From Triticum aestivum (lineage: Eukaryota > Streptophyta > Magnoliopsida > Poales > Poaceae): a stretch of 64,000 nucleotides of DNA. Shown piece by piece: positions 11,434-22,756 of the stretch (its first letter is position 1; each line of letters starts with the position of its first letter). Position numbers and translations under genes: made by a program. The stretch is taken from assembly GCF_018294505.1 (NCBI RefSeq), contig NC_057802.1:307818961-307882960 (forward strand). The letters are read 5' to 3'. The notes under the pieces are model-generated. The model was not told the origin of the DNA, ran no database searches, and saw only the letters and a list, made by a program, of their open reading frames with translations.

Positions 11434-11808
11434 CTAAGGAATCTTCCCAGTGGAACGGTTGGGTTGCCCACGCTCGTATTAATGAGAATCCCGCAATAAG
11501 GGGACACGATCACTGCTTTGACAAGACGTGCCAATAAAAACCGCGCCTCAAAACGTGGAACGACAGGACAACAAACGGTTCGAAATAATGACCGGACAAG
11601 CATGATGTCACGTTACAAAAAGTTGTCAGCAGATTTAACTTGTGAAACATTATATTCTCTATGGTTGTATGTGGTACTTGTGTTGCAGATTCGGACACGT
11701 TCGTCCGAAGACTATCTTGGAGTATTCGGGAAAGGGAACCCGCCTTGCAATGCCGAAGACAATCTGCGCGCCAGACACCTCGTCATTAAAGCCTGGTTCA
11801 GGGACTAC
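11434..11808 (+). other. E1 internal 3' segment resumed after E2
   Basis: This non-coding stretch matches 2786-3175 of E2 in reverse complement, that is, the DNA between the 3' LTR and the start of the antisense gene. The TATA box and exon 1 seen in E2 are absent. It ends in the purine-rich GGTTCAGGGACTAC, the probable polypurine tract of E1. Confidence 0.7.
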
Positions 11809-12285
11809 TGAGGGAGTCCTGGACTAAGGGGTCCTCGGGCGTCCGGCCTATTGGACATGGGCCGGATTGATGGGCTGTGAAGATACGAAGACCAAAGACT
11901 CTCACCCATGTCCGGATGGGACTCGTGGGAGGCAAGCTTGGCGATCAAATATGAAGATTCCTTTTCTCTGTAACTGACTTTGTACAACCCTAGCCCCCTC
12001 CGGTGTCTATATAAACCGGAAGGCTTAGTCCGGATCGAGATAGAGATACACAATTATAGTCATACAGGCTAGACTTCTAGGGTTTTAGCCATTACGATCT
12101 CGTGGTAGATCAACTCTTGCATTACTCATATTCATCAAGATCAATCAAGCAGGAAGTAGGGTATTACCACCATAGAGAGGGCCCGAACCTGGGTAAACAT
12201 TGTGTCCCCCGTCTCCTGTTACCATCGACCTTAGACGCACAGTTCGGGACCCCCTACCCGAGATCCGCCGGTTTTGACACCGACA
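11809..12285 (+). repeat. E1 3' LTR
   Basis: A 477-bp LTR running TGAGGGAGTCC to CACCGACA, same family as the two E2 LTRs but clearly more diverged from them than they are from each other. TATATAAA at 12008-12015 is the likely core promoter. Confidence 0.9.
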
Positions 12286-12326
12286 CCAAGACCTGCAAAT
12301 CTAGATGGGAACCAGAAGACGAAGAC

Positions 12327-12419
12327 CCCCGGCAAGATCCTTGCCGGGGACAGATGAAGACCCCCGGCAAGATCCTTGCCGGGGACGCCCACAATACCCC
12401 GACAAGACCCTTGCCGGGG
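12327..12419. repeat. Tandem hairpins in E3 5' LTR
   Basis: Three inverted repeats at 12327-12349, 12362-12384 and 12397-12419. The first two are perfect: arms CCCCGGCAAG and CTTGCCGGGG around ATC. The third has one changed arm base and a modified loop. Spacers are 12 bp each. Confidence 0.9.
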
Positions 12420-12832
12420 CATCTGCGGGGCCACAACCAGGCCCGCACCTACCAAGGTTTCGCTATCCCACGGCCGTTCCGACGCGGCAACCAGCCTGCC
12501 AAACTAGGCACGCACCTACGTGGCAGCAAGCAACCTCTAGGCCAACCAGTCAAGCACCTGCGTGGTGGCATGCAGATCTTCGTGAAGACCCTGCCACCAC
12601 ACCAGCGCAGCAGCCAGCCAGCCAGCATGGCGTTGCATGCCTCGTCAGCTTGGACGCGCGTCAAAGCAAGGCGAGGCGGCGATGGATGGGACGAGCTTCA
12701 TTGCCGTCCCCGATAAAGCAAGAGGACACGTAGGCGGCGCATTAAATGCGTTTGTCCCACGATGTTAGGGATAGACTTGTACAGTGTAGACACTATCCAC
12801 CTCCTGTGTACCATTGTGGCAACCCCTTTGAC

Positions 12833-12840
12833 ATATAAAA
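12833..12840 (+). promoter_or_regulatory. TATA box of E3 5' LTR
   Basis: ATATAAAA in ACATATAAAAGGAGGCC, about 250 bp before the LTR end. The same box occurs in the 3' LTR at 30599-30606. Confidence 0.6.
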
Positions 12841-13095
12841 GGAGGCCCGAGGCGTACTGAGGAAGGATTCGGAATTTTTGAACTAGGCATGCACCGCAGC
12901 TAGTTCAAGAGCTCAAGAACACCAAATATATACACCAAAGTAGGACTAGGGTATTATGCATCGCTTGCGGCCCGAACCTGGGTAAAAATCCCCTCGCGCT
13001 AATCTTTCAGTCCCGCTCTTTGCACAGCTCCGTGCCCCGCCAACCATAGTTGGGATTCCCTGTGATCCCATAGGTGTCGTTTCCCCCGACATCTT

Positions 13096-13114
13096 TGGCG
13101 CGTCAGGTAGCGGG
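13096..13114 (+). other. E3 primer-binding site
   Basis: TGGCGCGTCAGGTAGCGGG starts 4 bp after the 5' LTR end. It resembles the TGGCGCGCCAGGTAG type of site common in plant Gypsy elements, with a few changes. Confidence 0.7.
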
Positions 13115-13167
13115 CGCAAGCTGTGAAAATCTGGTCTAGAAGTTAGCGCATCGACTTCATCATCTCC

Positions 13168-14751
13168 ATGGCCCCCAAGAAGAAGGGGATCACAGTGATC
13201 GGGTCGTCCGGAGCCGGCCTGCCCGCACTAGCGTGGGCGGGCGACGGGATGGCCACAGATGGTGCCGGAGGCGCGGCCCGCGAGCACCTACGACACTCTG
13301 GCAATCGGAGCCAGGCGAGCAGCGTTGTTCGGGTCCAAGACGACGAGCCACACACTGCTGGGTCCGGGGACAGGGCCATGCTGCCCACGGGCAGGGCGGC
13401 AACCTCTAGGACGCCCCAGTTGGCGCCCGCGCCGCGGCCTTCCTAGGCCGCGCGCGACAAGCAACGCCGCAACGTTGGTGCCCCCGGGCGCCGCCGCGGG
13501 AAGAGCCCTTTGCGTCACTCTAAGGACGCACCGGCCCGGCGTGCGCACCTGGACGCTGGCGGAAGCGGCGCGCGACCCCGAGACCGTGAGAGAGCTCCTT
13601 CTACCGTGGTTAGAAGTCGGAGCGCGTCAAGGTCCACGCAGCTTTCGCCACCACCCATGCCAGCAGAAGCGTTGGCGCACGTGCAACTACTCCTCGACTT
13701 TCCTCCTGCCGCGGAGAAGCTCGACGAGTGGAGAGCTACCATTCGGAGCCTCATCAGCTTTGCCAATAAAGATGAACCGCGACCAGCGGGACCCTCGTGC
13801 CGGCGCTCCGTCGAGCCGGCGCACGCCAGTGGTGGGAGGACCGCGGCAGCTGCGACCAAGGTGCACTCTCCTCCCCCACGCCAGCAACAGCAGCCACCGG
13901 CTCGTCGGGCCGACGCCTGTGACAACGTTTCCACAGCGTCGTCCGACCCGCGAGCCCGCTGTGACCAAGGTCAATTTCTTCGAAAGCGAGCTCAGGAGGA
14001 TGCTCAGACCACTATTGAGCGGCGGCGAGAAGCGCGCCATCAGTCGGATCAGCGTGCGGGATCCACTATGGACCGCCCAGCGCTGGGTGGCTCCGGCGAC
14101 CTACCTTACGAGGTGGGTTGTCCAACCTTTACCTGTGAGCTGTGGCAGTTCCTGTGGCCCACCCACCGCACGTTCAAGCCTGAGGTCGGAGAGAAGTACA
14201 ACGGCAAGACTCACCTGTCCGAGTTCCTCAGCATCTATACTATCGCGATGCAAGCTGCCGGGGCTCGCGACGACAAGGTGCTTGCCAATTACTTTCTATT
14301 GGCGCTTAAGCCCAACATCATGTCATGGTTGATGCACCTGCCAGTGGATTCCATCTCTTCTTGGTCGGATCTGTGCCACGAGTTTGTTGGCGCCTTTACC
14401 GGAGGCCACCAAGCTCCTGGCTAGGCAAGTGATTTGCATGTCATCCCCCAGAAGGACGGCGAGACCTTGCACAAATACATACAAAGGTTCAGCCGTGTGC
14501 AGTACAACATCCCAGATGTTCACCCCGCCGCTGTCATCAGTGCTTTCCATCAGAATGTGCGCAACCACAAGATGCGTGAAGAGCTAGTGATGAACAAGGT
14601 TAAGGATGTAGTCGAGCTTTATTTTCTGGCTGATAGATGTGCTCGGGCTGAAGAAGGAAGGAAGTACCCCCGGCGAGGACGCTGGTATGGAAACCGACTC
14701 CATGGACGAAGACGCCGCCGCCCCAGCAAAGAAGGGCCGACGCCACAATAG
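13168..14751 (+). pseudogene. E3 gag, N-terminal and central part
   Basis: A likely start ATG at 13168 (MAPKKKGITV) opens a 92-codon frame. Coding signal then moves to the frame at 13510-14424 and again to 14434-14751. The Gag core is seen at about 14190-14400 (KYNGKTHLSEFLSIYTIAMQ, LKPNIMSWLMHLP, SWSDLCHEFV) and continues after a stop at 14422 with GETLHKYIQRFSRVQYNIPD. Its role would be particle formation. At least three frame changes make it a pseudogene. The N-terminal third is proline/arginine-rich and poorly conserved. Confidence 0.8.
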
Positions 14752-16082
14752 GAAGCATAAGGGCAAGACCGTGCTTACCGTTGAGGGATCCGGCGATCCC
14801 GGCGCCGCCAAGAAGGCCAAGGACGACGACCCCAGCAAGGAAGTTGCCGGGTGCGCCGCCTGCCGGGCCTTGGCGGTTGCTGACAAGCTAGGAGGCTCCG
14901 ACAAGCAGTACTGCAAGATCCATCGCACCAAGGGCCATGACCTCCAGAACTGCTGGCGGGTTGAGCTGCTTGCAAAGAAGCAGAAAGCTGAATATGAGAG
15001 GCGGGACAAGGAGAAGGGCCAAGATGGTGCTGAGGGGTCCCGCAAGAAGCGTGGCGGCCGAGGGGATCTCCGCGGCAAAGATAACCAACCAGAGAGGCCC
15101 GCTCGGGGCCGTGACAAGAAGGAGGGAGACGATGACCATGATGAGGACGACGAGTCCACCGAGCACGAGTTCCAGAAGGCCGCGGAGGCCATGTGCGTTG
15201 ACAGTGGCGCCTCGTTGCACACCTCTCACCTCCAGCTGAAGCAGTGGGCATGTGAAGTCACTGTGGCGGAGCCATCGTTCGATGCCCAGAGGCCACTGAA
15301 GTGGTCCAGCACGCCTATCATTTTTGACACAGAGGATCACCCCAATCACACAACTGCGGTCGGGTGCTTGCCGTTGTTGGTTACACTAACGATACGCAAC
15401 CTCGAGGTGACAAAAGTGCTAGTTGACGGTGGGGCCAGTCTGAACATGATCTTGCCTGCCGTGATCAAGAGGCTGCAGATCCCCGATGGAGATCTCAAGG
15501 AGATGGGCACGTTTCAAGGGGTCAACCCGGGGAGGAGTCAGCCAAAGGGTAAGATCATGTTGCCCGTTACATTTGGGGCGAGCTTAACTATAGGACAGAG
15601 AAGATCGTTTTTGATGTCGCCAAGATCCCCCTGCCCTATAATGGAATCCTTGGCCGCTAGCACTGGCCAAGTTCATGGCGGCATCACATTACGCCTACAA
15701 CATGTTGAAGATGCCCGGGTCAATGAGCATCATCACCGTCCCCTCCGACAAGAAAGACGCACTCATCTGCGCCGACCAACTTTACCGGGAGGCAGTTGCA
15801 GCAACTGCCGCCAAGGAACTTGCTCCTGCCGCTGAAGCCCCGGGTGGGAAGAGAACCGGCAAGGCCCCTTCCGGTGAGACCTCTTCCGGCAAGACCTCCT
15901 GCACCCACTCCGGCAAGCGCGCCTCTTCGGAGTGTTGCGCTCCCGTCGATGGCGTGCCAGAGAGCTCCACCAGCAAGAGCAAGAAATCCAAGGCAACACC
16001 ACCTGAGACCAAGAAGGTGCCCGTCAAGGAGGACGGCATGGGCGGGGCTTTTACTATAAGCTCCACCCTTGACAGCAAATAG
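14639..16082 (+). pseudogene. E3 gag C-terminus and aspartic protease
   Basis: The frame 14639-15835 carries a lysine-rich stretch, a zinc-knuckle-like cluster at 14911-14953 with spacing C-X2-H-X4-H-X4-C (a histidine where the classic knuckle has its second cysteine), and the protease motif KVLVDGGASLNMI with catalytic Asp at 15425-15427. A frameshift near 15600 moves coding to the frame ending at 16082, where FMAASHYAYNMLKMPG (about 15670-15720) is the usual protease C-terminal block. A short run there repeats GKT/SGK, encoded by CCGGCAAG motifs. The TAG at 16080-16082 separates this frame from reverse transcriptase, which continues in the same frame. Confidence 0.8.
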
Positions 16083-16121
16083 GAAAGCGCGCCCGTCGCC
16101 TTCCTGCGGGCGAATGTCGAT

Positions 16122-17153
16122 GTGTTTGCGTGGCAAGCATCAGACATCCCCGGCGTTCCCAGGGAGCTGATTGAGTACCATCTTGCTGTCTGTCCTCATG
16201 CACGGCCCGTCAAGCAGAAGGTTAGGAAGCAAGCTTTGGAACGACAAGAATTCATCATCGAGGAGATCAGGAAGTTGGAGGCGGCAGGCTTGGTCAGAGG
16301 AGTGCTCCACCCTACGTGGTTGGCTAATCCAGTGGTGGTACGTAAGGCAAATGGGAAATGGAGGTTGTGCATTGACTATACGGATATCAATAAAGCCTGT
16401 CCAAAGGATCCTTTCCCTCTGCCACGCATTGACCCGATAGTGGAATCCACTGCTGGGTGTGACTTGCTGTCATTCCTCGACGCCTACTCAGGATACCACC
16501 AGATCTTCATGATGAAGGAAGACGAGGAAAAGACCACGTTCATCACCCCATGTGGTACGTACTATTTTGTACGGATGCCTTTCGGGTTGAAAAGCGCTGG
16601 TTCAACATTTGCCCGAGCAGTCCAAATTGGTTTTGAAACACAGTTGCATAGAAATATGGGAGCTTATATGGATGATATAGTGGTCAAGACCAAGGACAAG
16701 GCCACGCTCGTGCAGGATCTAGAGGAAACATTTGCAAACCTGCGCAAGATCAACCTCAAGCTCAATCCAGAGAAGTGCGTGTTCGGCGTCCCGTCTGGCA
16801 AGCTTCTTGGTTTCTTTGTGTCTCAGCGCGAAATCGAAGCAAACCCCGACAAGATCAAAGAGATTGAGCAGATTGAGGCGCCAAGATGGGTCAAGGACGT
16901 CCGTAGGCTCGCCGGCTGCGTTGCGGCTCTAAGTAGGTTCATCTCCAAATCTGCTGAGCGCGCCCTCCCCTTTTTCAAAGTTTTGAAAAAGGCGGGTCCA
17001 ATGGAATGGACTCCGGAGGCAGAGGCAGCGCTACAAGATCTGAAGAGGTACCTCTCCTCCATGCCAACACTAGTCGCGCCTAAGCCACAAGAGCCGTTGC
17101 TGCTGTATCTAGCGGCAACGAATCAAGTGGTCAGTGCAGCGCTAGTAGCGTAG
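16122..17153 (+). pseudogene. E3 reverse transcriptase
   Basis: An open stretch of 343 codons with a full set of Gypsy reverse transcriptase blocks: KLEAAGLVRGVLHPTWLANPVVV, WRLCIDYTDINKACPKD, DLLSFLDAYSGYHQI, FVRMPFGLKSAGSTF, the catalytic YMDD at 16665-16676, and GFFVSQREIEANPDKI. It would copy element RNA into cDNA in the particle. The catalytic Asp pair is intact. The frame is cut from the protease by the TAG at 16080 and ends at a TAG (17151) that interrupts the start of RNase H, so the polyprotein as a whole is broken. Confidence 0.93.
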
Positions 17154-17314
17154 ATGGAACTTGAGGAAGAAACAGCACCAGCGGCCGAGCCATCGGATGA
17201 TGGGCCGGGGCATTCCCTAGCACAGCCTGATGCCGGCAAGGTGGGACCCCAGCAAGGCCCAATCCCGGCAAGACAGAGTCTGCGCAAGTAGGCGAAGTCA
17301 AACAGAAGAAGAAG

Positions 17315-18127
17315 GTGGTGCAGCACCCAGTTTATTTTGTCAGTTCCCTCTTGCAGGGTGCTAGATCAAGATATTCTGGTATGCAGAAGCTACTCTTCGG
17401 CCTCCTCATGGCCTCGAGAAAGCTGCGTCACTATTTCCAAGCACATGAGATCACCGTCGTCACCCGCCTCCCTTTGCAACGAATCTTGCACAACCCACGT
17501 GCGACTGGGAGGATTGTGGAGTGGGCATTGGAACTGTCGAGCTTTGGCCTCAAGTTTGAATGTACTTCAACGATCAAGAGCCAAGCCTTGGTGGAGTTCA
17601 TAGCAGAATGGACCGCAACGCCCGATGAAGAGATTCAAGAAACCACCCTTCCCGGCAAGGAGACGTGCCATGATTGGATTATGTACTTTGATGGAGCTTT
17701 CTCACTCCAAGGTGCTGGTGCCGGCGTGCTACTCGTCGCACCCACCGGAGAGCGCCTCAAGTACGTAGTCTAGATGCACTTTCCCCGGGAAAAGTCAACG
17801 AACAACATGGCGGAGTATGAGGGATTGCTTGCTGGTCTCAGGATCGTGGCAGACCTCGGAATCAGGAAGCTCATCATCAGAGGTGATTCGCAGCTCGTCA
17901 TCAAACAAGTTAACAAGGATTACCAGAGCCCGTTGAAGGAGGCCTATGTGGATGAAGTGAGGAAGTTGGAAGAGCGTTTTGCCGGTCTACAAGCAGAGCA
18001 TGTTCCCCGGGCAGAGAACAGCATTGCTGACGACCTGTCGAAACGCGCTGCCCTCAAGTTGCCTATGGAACCAGGTACCTTTGTGCTTCAATTAACTCAG
18101 CCATCCGTTGAACCATCAGTAGGATAG
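17315..18127 (+). pseudogene. E3 RNase H region (two modules)
   Basis: Resumes in a new frame after a frameshift between 17154 and 17315. The first module (17315-17600: FVSSLLQGARSRYSGMQKLL, LRHYFQAHEITVVT) is the RNase H that follows Gypsy reverse transcriptase. The second (17675-18060) has WIMYFDGAFS, NNMAEYEGLLAGL, IIRGDSQLVIKQV and a D near IADDLSKRA: the D-E-D-D set of an additional archaeal-type RNase H, typical of Tat elements. A TAG at 17771-17773 interrupts the second module in frame. The next 298 bases to integrase are a degenerate linker. Confidence 0.85.
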
Positions 18128-18425
18128 AACAAGCGAAGGAAGGCGGGCCCTGGCAAGTAATTTCCCGCTGAGCTCCCAAAAGCCACCAGCAAGGAGGCTG
18201 TCGGGTGCCCCAAGCTTGCCGAGGAGCAGCAACCTCCGGCAGGAGCCCAAGCCCTGACCGTAGAGACAGCTGCCCCAACGGCCGAAGATGAGCCTTTAGT
18301 CCTTGCCGTCGAGCCCCAGGCCCCGGCATGGGCGCAGCGCACCGTCCGTTTCCTCCAAACAGGGGAACTTCCTGAGGAACAGGAAGAAGCAGAAAAAGTA
18401 GCCCGTCGGTCCAGCATGTACCAGT

Positions 18426-19565
18426 TTGTGGATGATGCCCTATACAGAAGGAGACCAAACGCGCATGAAATTGAAGTGCATTCCTCAGGAGGACGGACTG
18501 AAGCTGTTGGCAGAAATACATGGAGGCATATGTGGCTCTCACATAGGATCAAGGGCCCTTACCGGCAAGGCATTCCGGCAAGGTTTCTTTTGGCCCACTG
18601 CCCTCCAGGATGCAATTGCACTAGTAACCAAGTGTGAAGTGTGTCAGTTCCATTCAAAGCAGCTCCATCAACCAGCTCAAGCTCTTCAGACAATCCCTCT
18701 CTCCTGGCCATTTTCGGTCTGGGGGCTCGACATACTGGGCCTGTTTCCCCGTGCTGTCGGGGGCTTTGAGTACTTGTACATTGCAATCGACAAGTTCACA
18801 AAGTGGCCAGAAGTGGAACCGGTGAGAAAGGTGACATCACAATCAACCGTCAAGTTCTTCAAGGGACTAGTCTGCCGTTTTGGTGTGCCAAATAGAGTCA
18901 TCACCAACAACTGCACGCAGTTCACAAGCCGCACCTTTATGCAGTATATCCAAGACCTCGGTGACAAGGTTTGTTTTGCTTTTGTTGCTCATCCCAGAAG
19001 TAACGGCCAGGCTGAGAGGGCAAACGCAGAGGTGTTGCGAGGCCTCAAGACCAGGACTTTTGACAGGCTACACAAGTGCGGAAGGCGCTGGACTGATGAG
19101 TTGCCGACGGTTCCTTGGTCGATTAGAACGACGCCAAATCTAGCCAATAGCCAGACACCCTTTGCCCTGGTATACGGGGCAGAAGCAGTTCTCCCCACGG
19201 AACTCATATACGAGTCACCTCGAGTGCTCGCTTACGATGAGCTTGAGCAAGAGCAGTTGCACCAAGATGATGCGACGCTCCTTGAGGAAGATCGTCTTCG
19301 GGCTGCTGTGCGAGCCGCTTGCTACCAGCAAGCCGTGCGCCGCTACCATAGCCGCAAGGTTCATGCCCGAAGCCTTGAGGAAGGCAACCTTGTTCTTCGG
19401 CGAGTCCAATCCGCCAAGAATTCCAACAAGTTGACGCCAAAGTGGGAAGGCCCTTATCGGGTAATGCGAGTCACCAGGCCCGGCGCAGTCCGCGTGGAGA
19501 CCGAAGATGGTATTCCAGTGAGCAACTCCTGGAACATCGAACATCTTCACAAGTTTTACCCATAA
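18426..19565 (+). pseudogene. E3 integrase with altered catalytic site
   Basis: A 379-codon open frame. The zinc-binding HHCC region lies at about residues 30-75 (IHGGICGSHIG ... CEVCQ), the core at 95-250 (VWGLDILG, VITNNCTQFTS, SNGQAERANAEV), and a C-terminal domain ends in WNIEHLHKFYP. The catalytic triad is D, D, E in the family. Here the first D and the E are present but the second reads N (ITNNCTQ where the family has ITDNGTQ), and a Gly is also lost. The protein is therefore predicted to be catalytically dead although its frame is open. The stop at 19563 is followed by the non-coding 3' part of E3. Confidence 0.93.
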
Positions 19566-20783
19566 GGCGCGGTTGCCGGGCCCCCCGGCAAACCACTTTT
19601 TGTACAAGCCTTGCCGGTAAGGCATGCAACCCTTTGTACAAAGCCAGGCGCAGACCCTGAGCAACAGATAAATAAATGAAGCATCAGCGCCCTAGAAATT
19701 AGCATGCATGCTAGGTTGAGTCTCTCTCTCTCTCTGGTAGGGTTGATAGTGCTTGGCGGCAACTAACCCCTAGCATAGAGATCGAGTGTGTGTCTTTCTG
19801 TCTCTTCCAGTCCTTTTTGGTTCGCAGGCTGCACATGCGCTTCTGCAGAACCATTTGGAGCAAAGAAGACGGACCGACACCCCCGACCCCGGCAAGCCGA
19901 GGTTGCCGGGGGCTGCAGATTCAGATAAGTTTTTTCTCCCCCGCTATGCGCTTCCGGATGAAACTTGAACGTACGAAACTTCGTTCATTCCTATGCCACC
20001 GTGCTCCCTCCTTCCTGTGCCCGAAATCCCTTTCAGGCCGAAATTTGGTTGTAGTTGCGATGGAAGGAAAACAAACGAAGGGCCCGATCCTACTTTGCCC
20101 CTACTCCCGCCAAGGGCGTGGGTATAATCATGGTATAAAGCGGGAGGGCGGCAAGGTTTGTTCCCGTGTGACGTTGTTTACTTAAAATAACAAGGACTCA
20201 CTCCTTAGTGTGGGCCTCGCTCACGCACAAAAGAACCCGGCAAACACCATTTTTCATTAATACATTGATTAAAAAAGTACAATTCATACGAAATGTAAAC
20301 ATGAGCAAGGGATTACAAAGTCTATATTCGACAAGTGCCCACATGCTTAAGATCTAAAAAAAGATAAGGTGCCCGTAATTCCTTTCTTGTCCCTCTCCTC
20401 AGGAAGTGGATCAGGATAGCAGGGAGTGCCTAGGCGAGGTACGAGCAGTAGAAGACACCAAGAGAATGTCCCAGTGGCCGCCCAGAAGAGGGCTGGTGAT
20501 GACGGTGCCGGGGAAGAAGCCGAAAGATGAGGCAGCGGGCTGGCAATATGAGACGAAGGCGTTGATGCCATCGTACTCCGACTTGACGGTCCGCCACCCG
20601 CCTTCTTCGTCTTCTCCGGCCATCCAGCACCATCCGCCAGAAGCAACGGCCCCGAGAAGTTCAAGGAGCTGGCTCGAGGAGCCGCCGCCAAGAACTACCC
20701 CCCGGCAAATCACTCTATCGAGGAGAAGGCTAGGTGTAGATGGTGCTGCTGCCGGCGTCGCCTAGGGACGGGGCGTCCGATGT
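19566..20783. other. E3 3' non-coding region after integrase
   Basis: I see no supported gene. There is a CT-rich microsatellite near 19723-19736, AT-rich DNA near 20240-20350, and GC-rich DNA from 20400 that lies just downstream of the antisense B3-like gene (its probable 3' flank). Scattered CCGGCAAG motifs recur, as elsewhere in E3. Confidence 0.5.
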
Positions 20784-21057
20784 CTAGTCGGACCCGTCCC
20801 CGTCGTCCTCCCCACTGGTCCCCTCCTCGTCGCCGTCGCTCAAGGAGGAGCTCTCATCGTCGGTCGAGCTCTCCGCGCAACACCCTAACCTGATTCTCGA
20901 GCGCCCAAGACCTTGACGGAGAGCAGGTCGCTCTCCACTAATTTGAAGTGGAGAAGGCGCCCCTTCATCAAGTAGTGGGCGCGTGCGAAGGTTTTCCAGC
21001 CCCGACGAAAAAGCATTACATGAGGGACGGGGAACCTTGTGTTCGCCCACATGTCGC
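20784..21057 (-). pseudogene. E3 antisense B3-like gene, C-terminal part
   Basis: This is the distal half of the gene whose start is at 29064; E4 separates the halves. From 21055 the frame reads MWANTRFPVPHVMLF, then RRGWKTFARAHYLMKGRLLH and FKLVESDLLSVKVLG. That order (Trp block, RGWK.FARAH.L..G..L.FKL, then a VKV.G strand) is the second half of a B3 DNA-binding domain. A TAG stands at 20885-20887. In the next frame an acidic, serine-rich tail (ESSTDDESSSLSDGDEEGTS) runs to a stop at 20784, suggesting one frameshift just before the TAG. It lies opposite to E3 gag-pol. Confidence 0.7.
21053..21057. repeat. E4 target-site duplication, left copy
   Basis: GTCGC directly left of E4, repeated at 28696-28700. 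Removing E4 and one copy restores the reading frame of the antisense B3-like gene. Confidence 0.95.
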
Positions 21058-22746
21058 TGATACGTCTCCAACATATCTATAATTTATGAAGTATTCATGC
21101 TATTATATTATCTGTTTTGGATGTTTATGGGCTTTACTAAACACTTTTATATTATTTTTTGGGACTAACCTATTAACCGGAGGCCCAACCCAAATTGTTG
21201 TTTTCTTGCCTATTTCAGTGTTTCGAAGAAAAGGAATATCAAACGGAGTCCAAATGGAATGAAACCTTCGGGAGAGTTATTTTTGGAACGGAAGCAATCC
21301 AGGAGACTTGGAGTAGACGACGGGAAAGCTTCGAGGGAGCCACGAGGCAGGGAGGCGCGCCATACCCCCTGGGCACGGCCCCACCCTCGTGGGCCCCTTG
21401 TGGCTCCCCTGACCGACTTCTTTCGCCTATATATGTCCATATACCCTAAAAACATCAGAGAGCAGAATAGATCGGGAGTTCCGCCGCCGCAAGCCTCTGT
21501 AGCCACCAAAAACCAATCGGGACCCTGTTCTAGCACCCTGCCGGAGGGGGGATCCCTCACCGGTGCCCATCTTCATCATCCCGGCGCTCTCCATGATGAG
21601 GAGGGAGTAGTTCATCCTCGGGGCTGAGGGTATGTACCAGTAGCTATGTGTTTGATCTCTCTCTCTCTCGTGTTCTGGAGGTGGTACGATCTTGATGTAT
21701 CGCGAGCTTTGCTATTATAGTTGGATCTTATGATGTTTCTCCCCCTCTACTCTCTAGTAATGGATTGAGTTTTCCCTTTGAAGTTATCTTATCGGATTGA
21801 GTCTTTAAGGATTTGAGAACACTTTATGTATGTCTTGCATGTGCTTATCTGTGGTGACAATGGGATATCACGTGATCCACTTGATGTATGTTTTGGTGAT
21901 CAACTTACGGGTTCAGTGACCTTGTGAACTTATGCATAGGGGTTGGCACACGTTTTCGTCTTGACTCTCCGGTAGAAACTTTGGGGCACTCTTTGAAGTA
22001 CTTTGTGTTGGTTGAATAGATGAATCTGGGATTGTGTGATGCATATCGTATAATCATACCCACAGATACTTGAGGTGACATTGGAGTATGTAGGTGACAT
22101 TAGGGTTTTGGTTGATTTGTGTCTTAAGGTGTTATTCTAGTATGAACTCTATGATAGATCGAACAGAAAGAATAGCTTCGTGTTTTTTTACTATGGACTC
22201 TTGAATAGATCGATCAGAAAGAATAACTTTGAGGTGGTTTCATACCCTACAATAATCTCTTCGTTTGTTCTCCTCTATTAGTGACTTTGGAGTGACTCTT
22301 TGTTGCATGTTGAGGGATAGTTATATGATCCAATTATGATATTATTGTTGAGAGAACTTGCACTAGTGAAAGTATGAACCTTAGGCCTTGTTTCCTTGCA
22401 TTGCAATACCGTTTACGCTCACTTTTATCATGAGTTACCTTGCTGTTTTTATATTTTCAGATTACAAAAACCTATATCTACCATCCATATTGCACTTGTA
22501 TCACCATCTCTTCGCCGAACTAGTGCACCTATACAATTTACCATTGTATTGGGTGTGTTGGGGACACAAGAGAGTCTTTGTTATTTGGTTGCAGGTTGTT
22601 TGAGAGAGACCATCTTCAACCTATGCCTCCCACGGATTGATAAACCTTAGGTCATCCACTTGAGGGAAATTTGCTACTGTCCTACAAACCTCTGCACTTG
22701 GAGGCCCAACAACGTCTACAAGAAGAAGGTTGCGTAGTAGACATCA
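21058..22746 (+). repeat. E4 5' LTR
   Basis: A 1689-bp LTR from TGATACGTCTCC to GTAGACATCA. The likely TATA box is CTATATAT at 21427-21434. The R/U5 part after it carries a CT microsatellite near 21656-21669. Confidence 0.95.
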
Positions 22747-22756
22747 AGCTCTTTTC

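Larger units (their letters stand above)
1..12285 (+). mobile_element. E1: non-autonomous Gypsy LTR retrotransposon, 5' part off-window, split by E2
   Basis: E1 enters from the left edge inside gag and ends with its 3' LTR (11809-12285). Element E2 (2321-11433) is inserted in it. The order on the plus strand is gag end, protease remnant, non-coding stretch, the last exon of an antisense accessory gene, E2, the region upstream of that accessory gene, then the 3' LTR. No reverse transcriptase, RNase H or integrase lies between protease and LTR, as in E2, so the family appears to be a gag-protease-only type that needs enzymes from another element (inference). The sequence after 12285 continues the LTR of E3 (compare 30016 onward), so E1 was inserted into E3's 5' LTR. 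Confidence 0.85.
12286..13091 (+). repeat. E3 5' LTR, right part
   Basis: About 806 bp of LTR matching the 3' LTR from about 30016 to 30858. It ends CCCCCGACA. The first part of this LTR was separated by insertion of E1 and lies left of the window. It contains three hairpin units and a TATA box at 12833. Confidence 0.85.

Noticed and set aside
12286..12290. CCAAG as a proven target duplication of E1
   Set aside because: It fits the joint with the E3 LTR, but the left copy is outside the window and cannot be checked.
13259..14332. Long plus-strand frame of 357 codons overlapping E3 gag
   Set aside because: It is the shadow of the gag frame at 13510-14424; the motifs of Gag are in the other frame, and the GC-rich codon bias opens extra frames.
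14584..15349. Several long minus-strand frames opposite E3 gag/protease
   Set aside because: Low-complexity Ser/Pro/Arg products that mirror the lysine/acid-rich gag C-terminus; no motif and no promoter.
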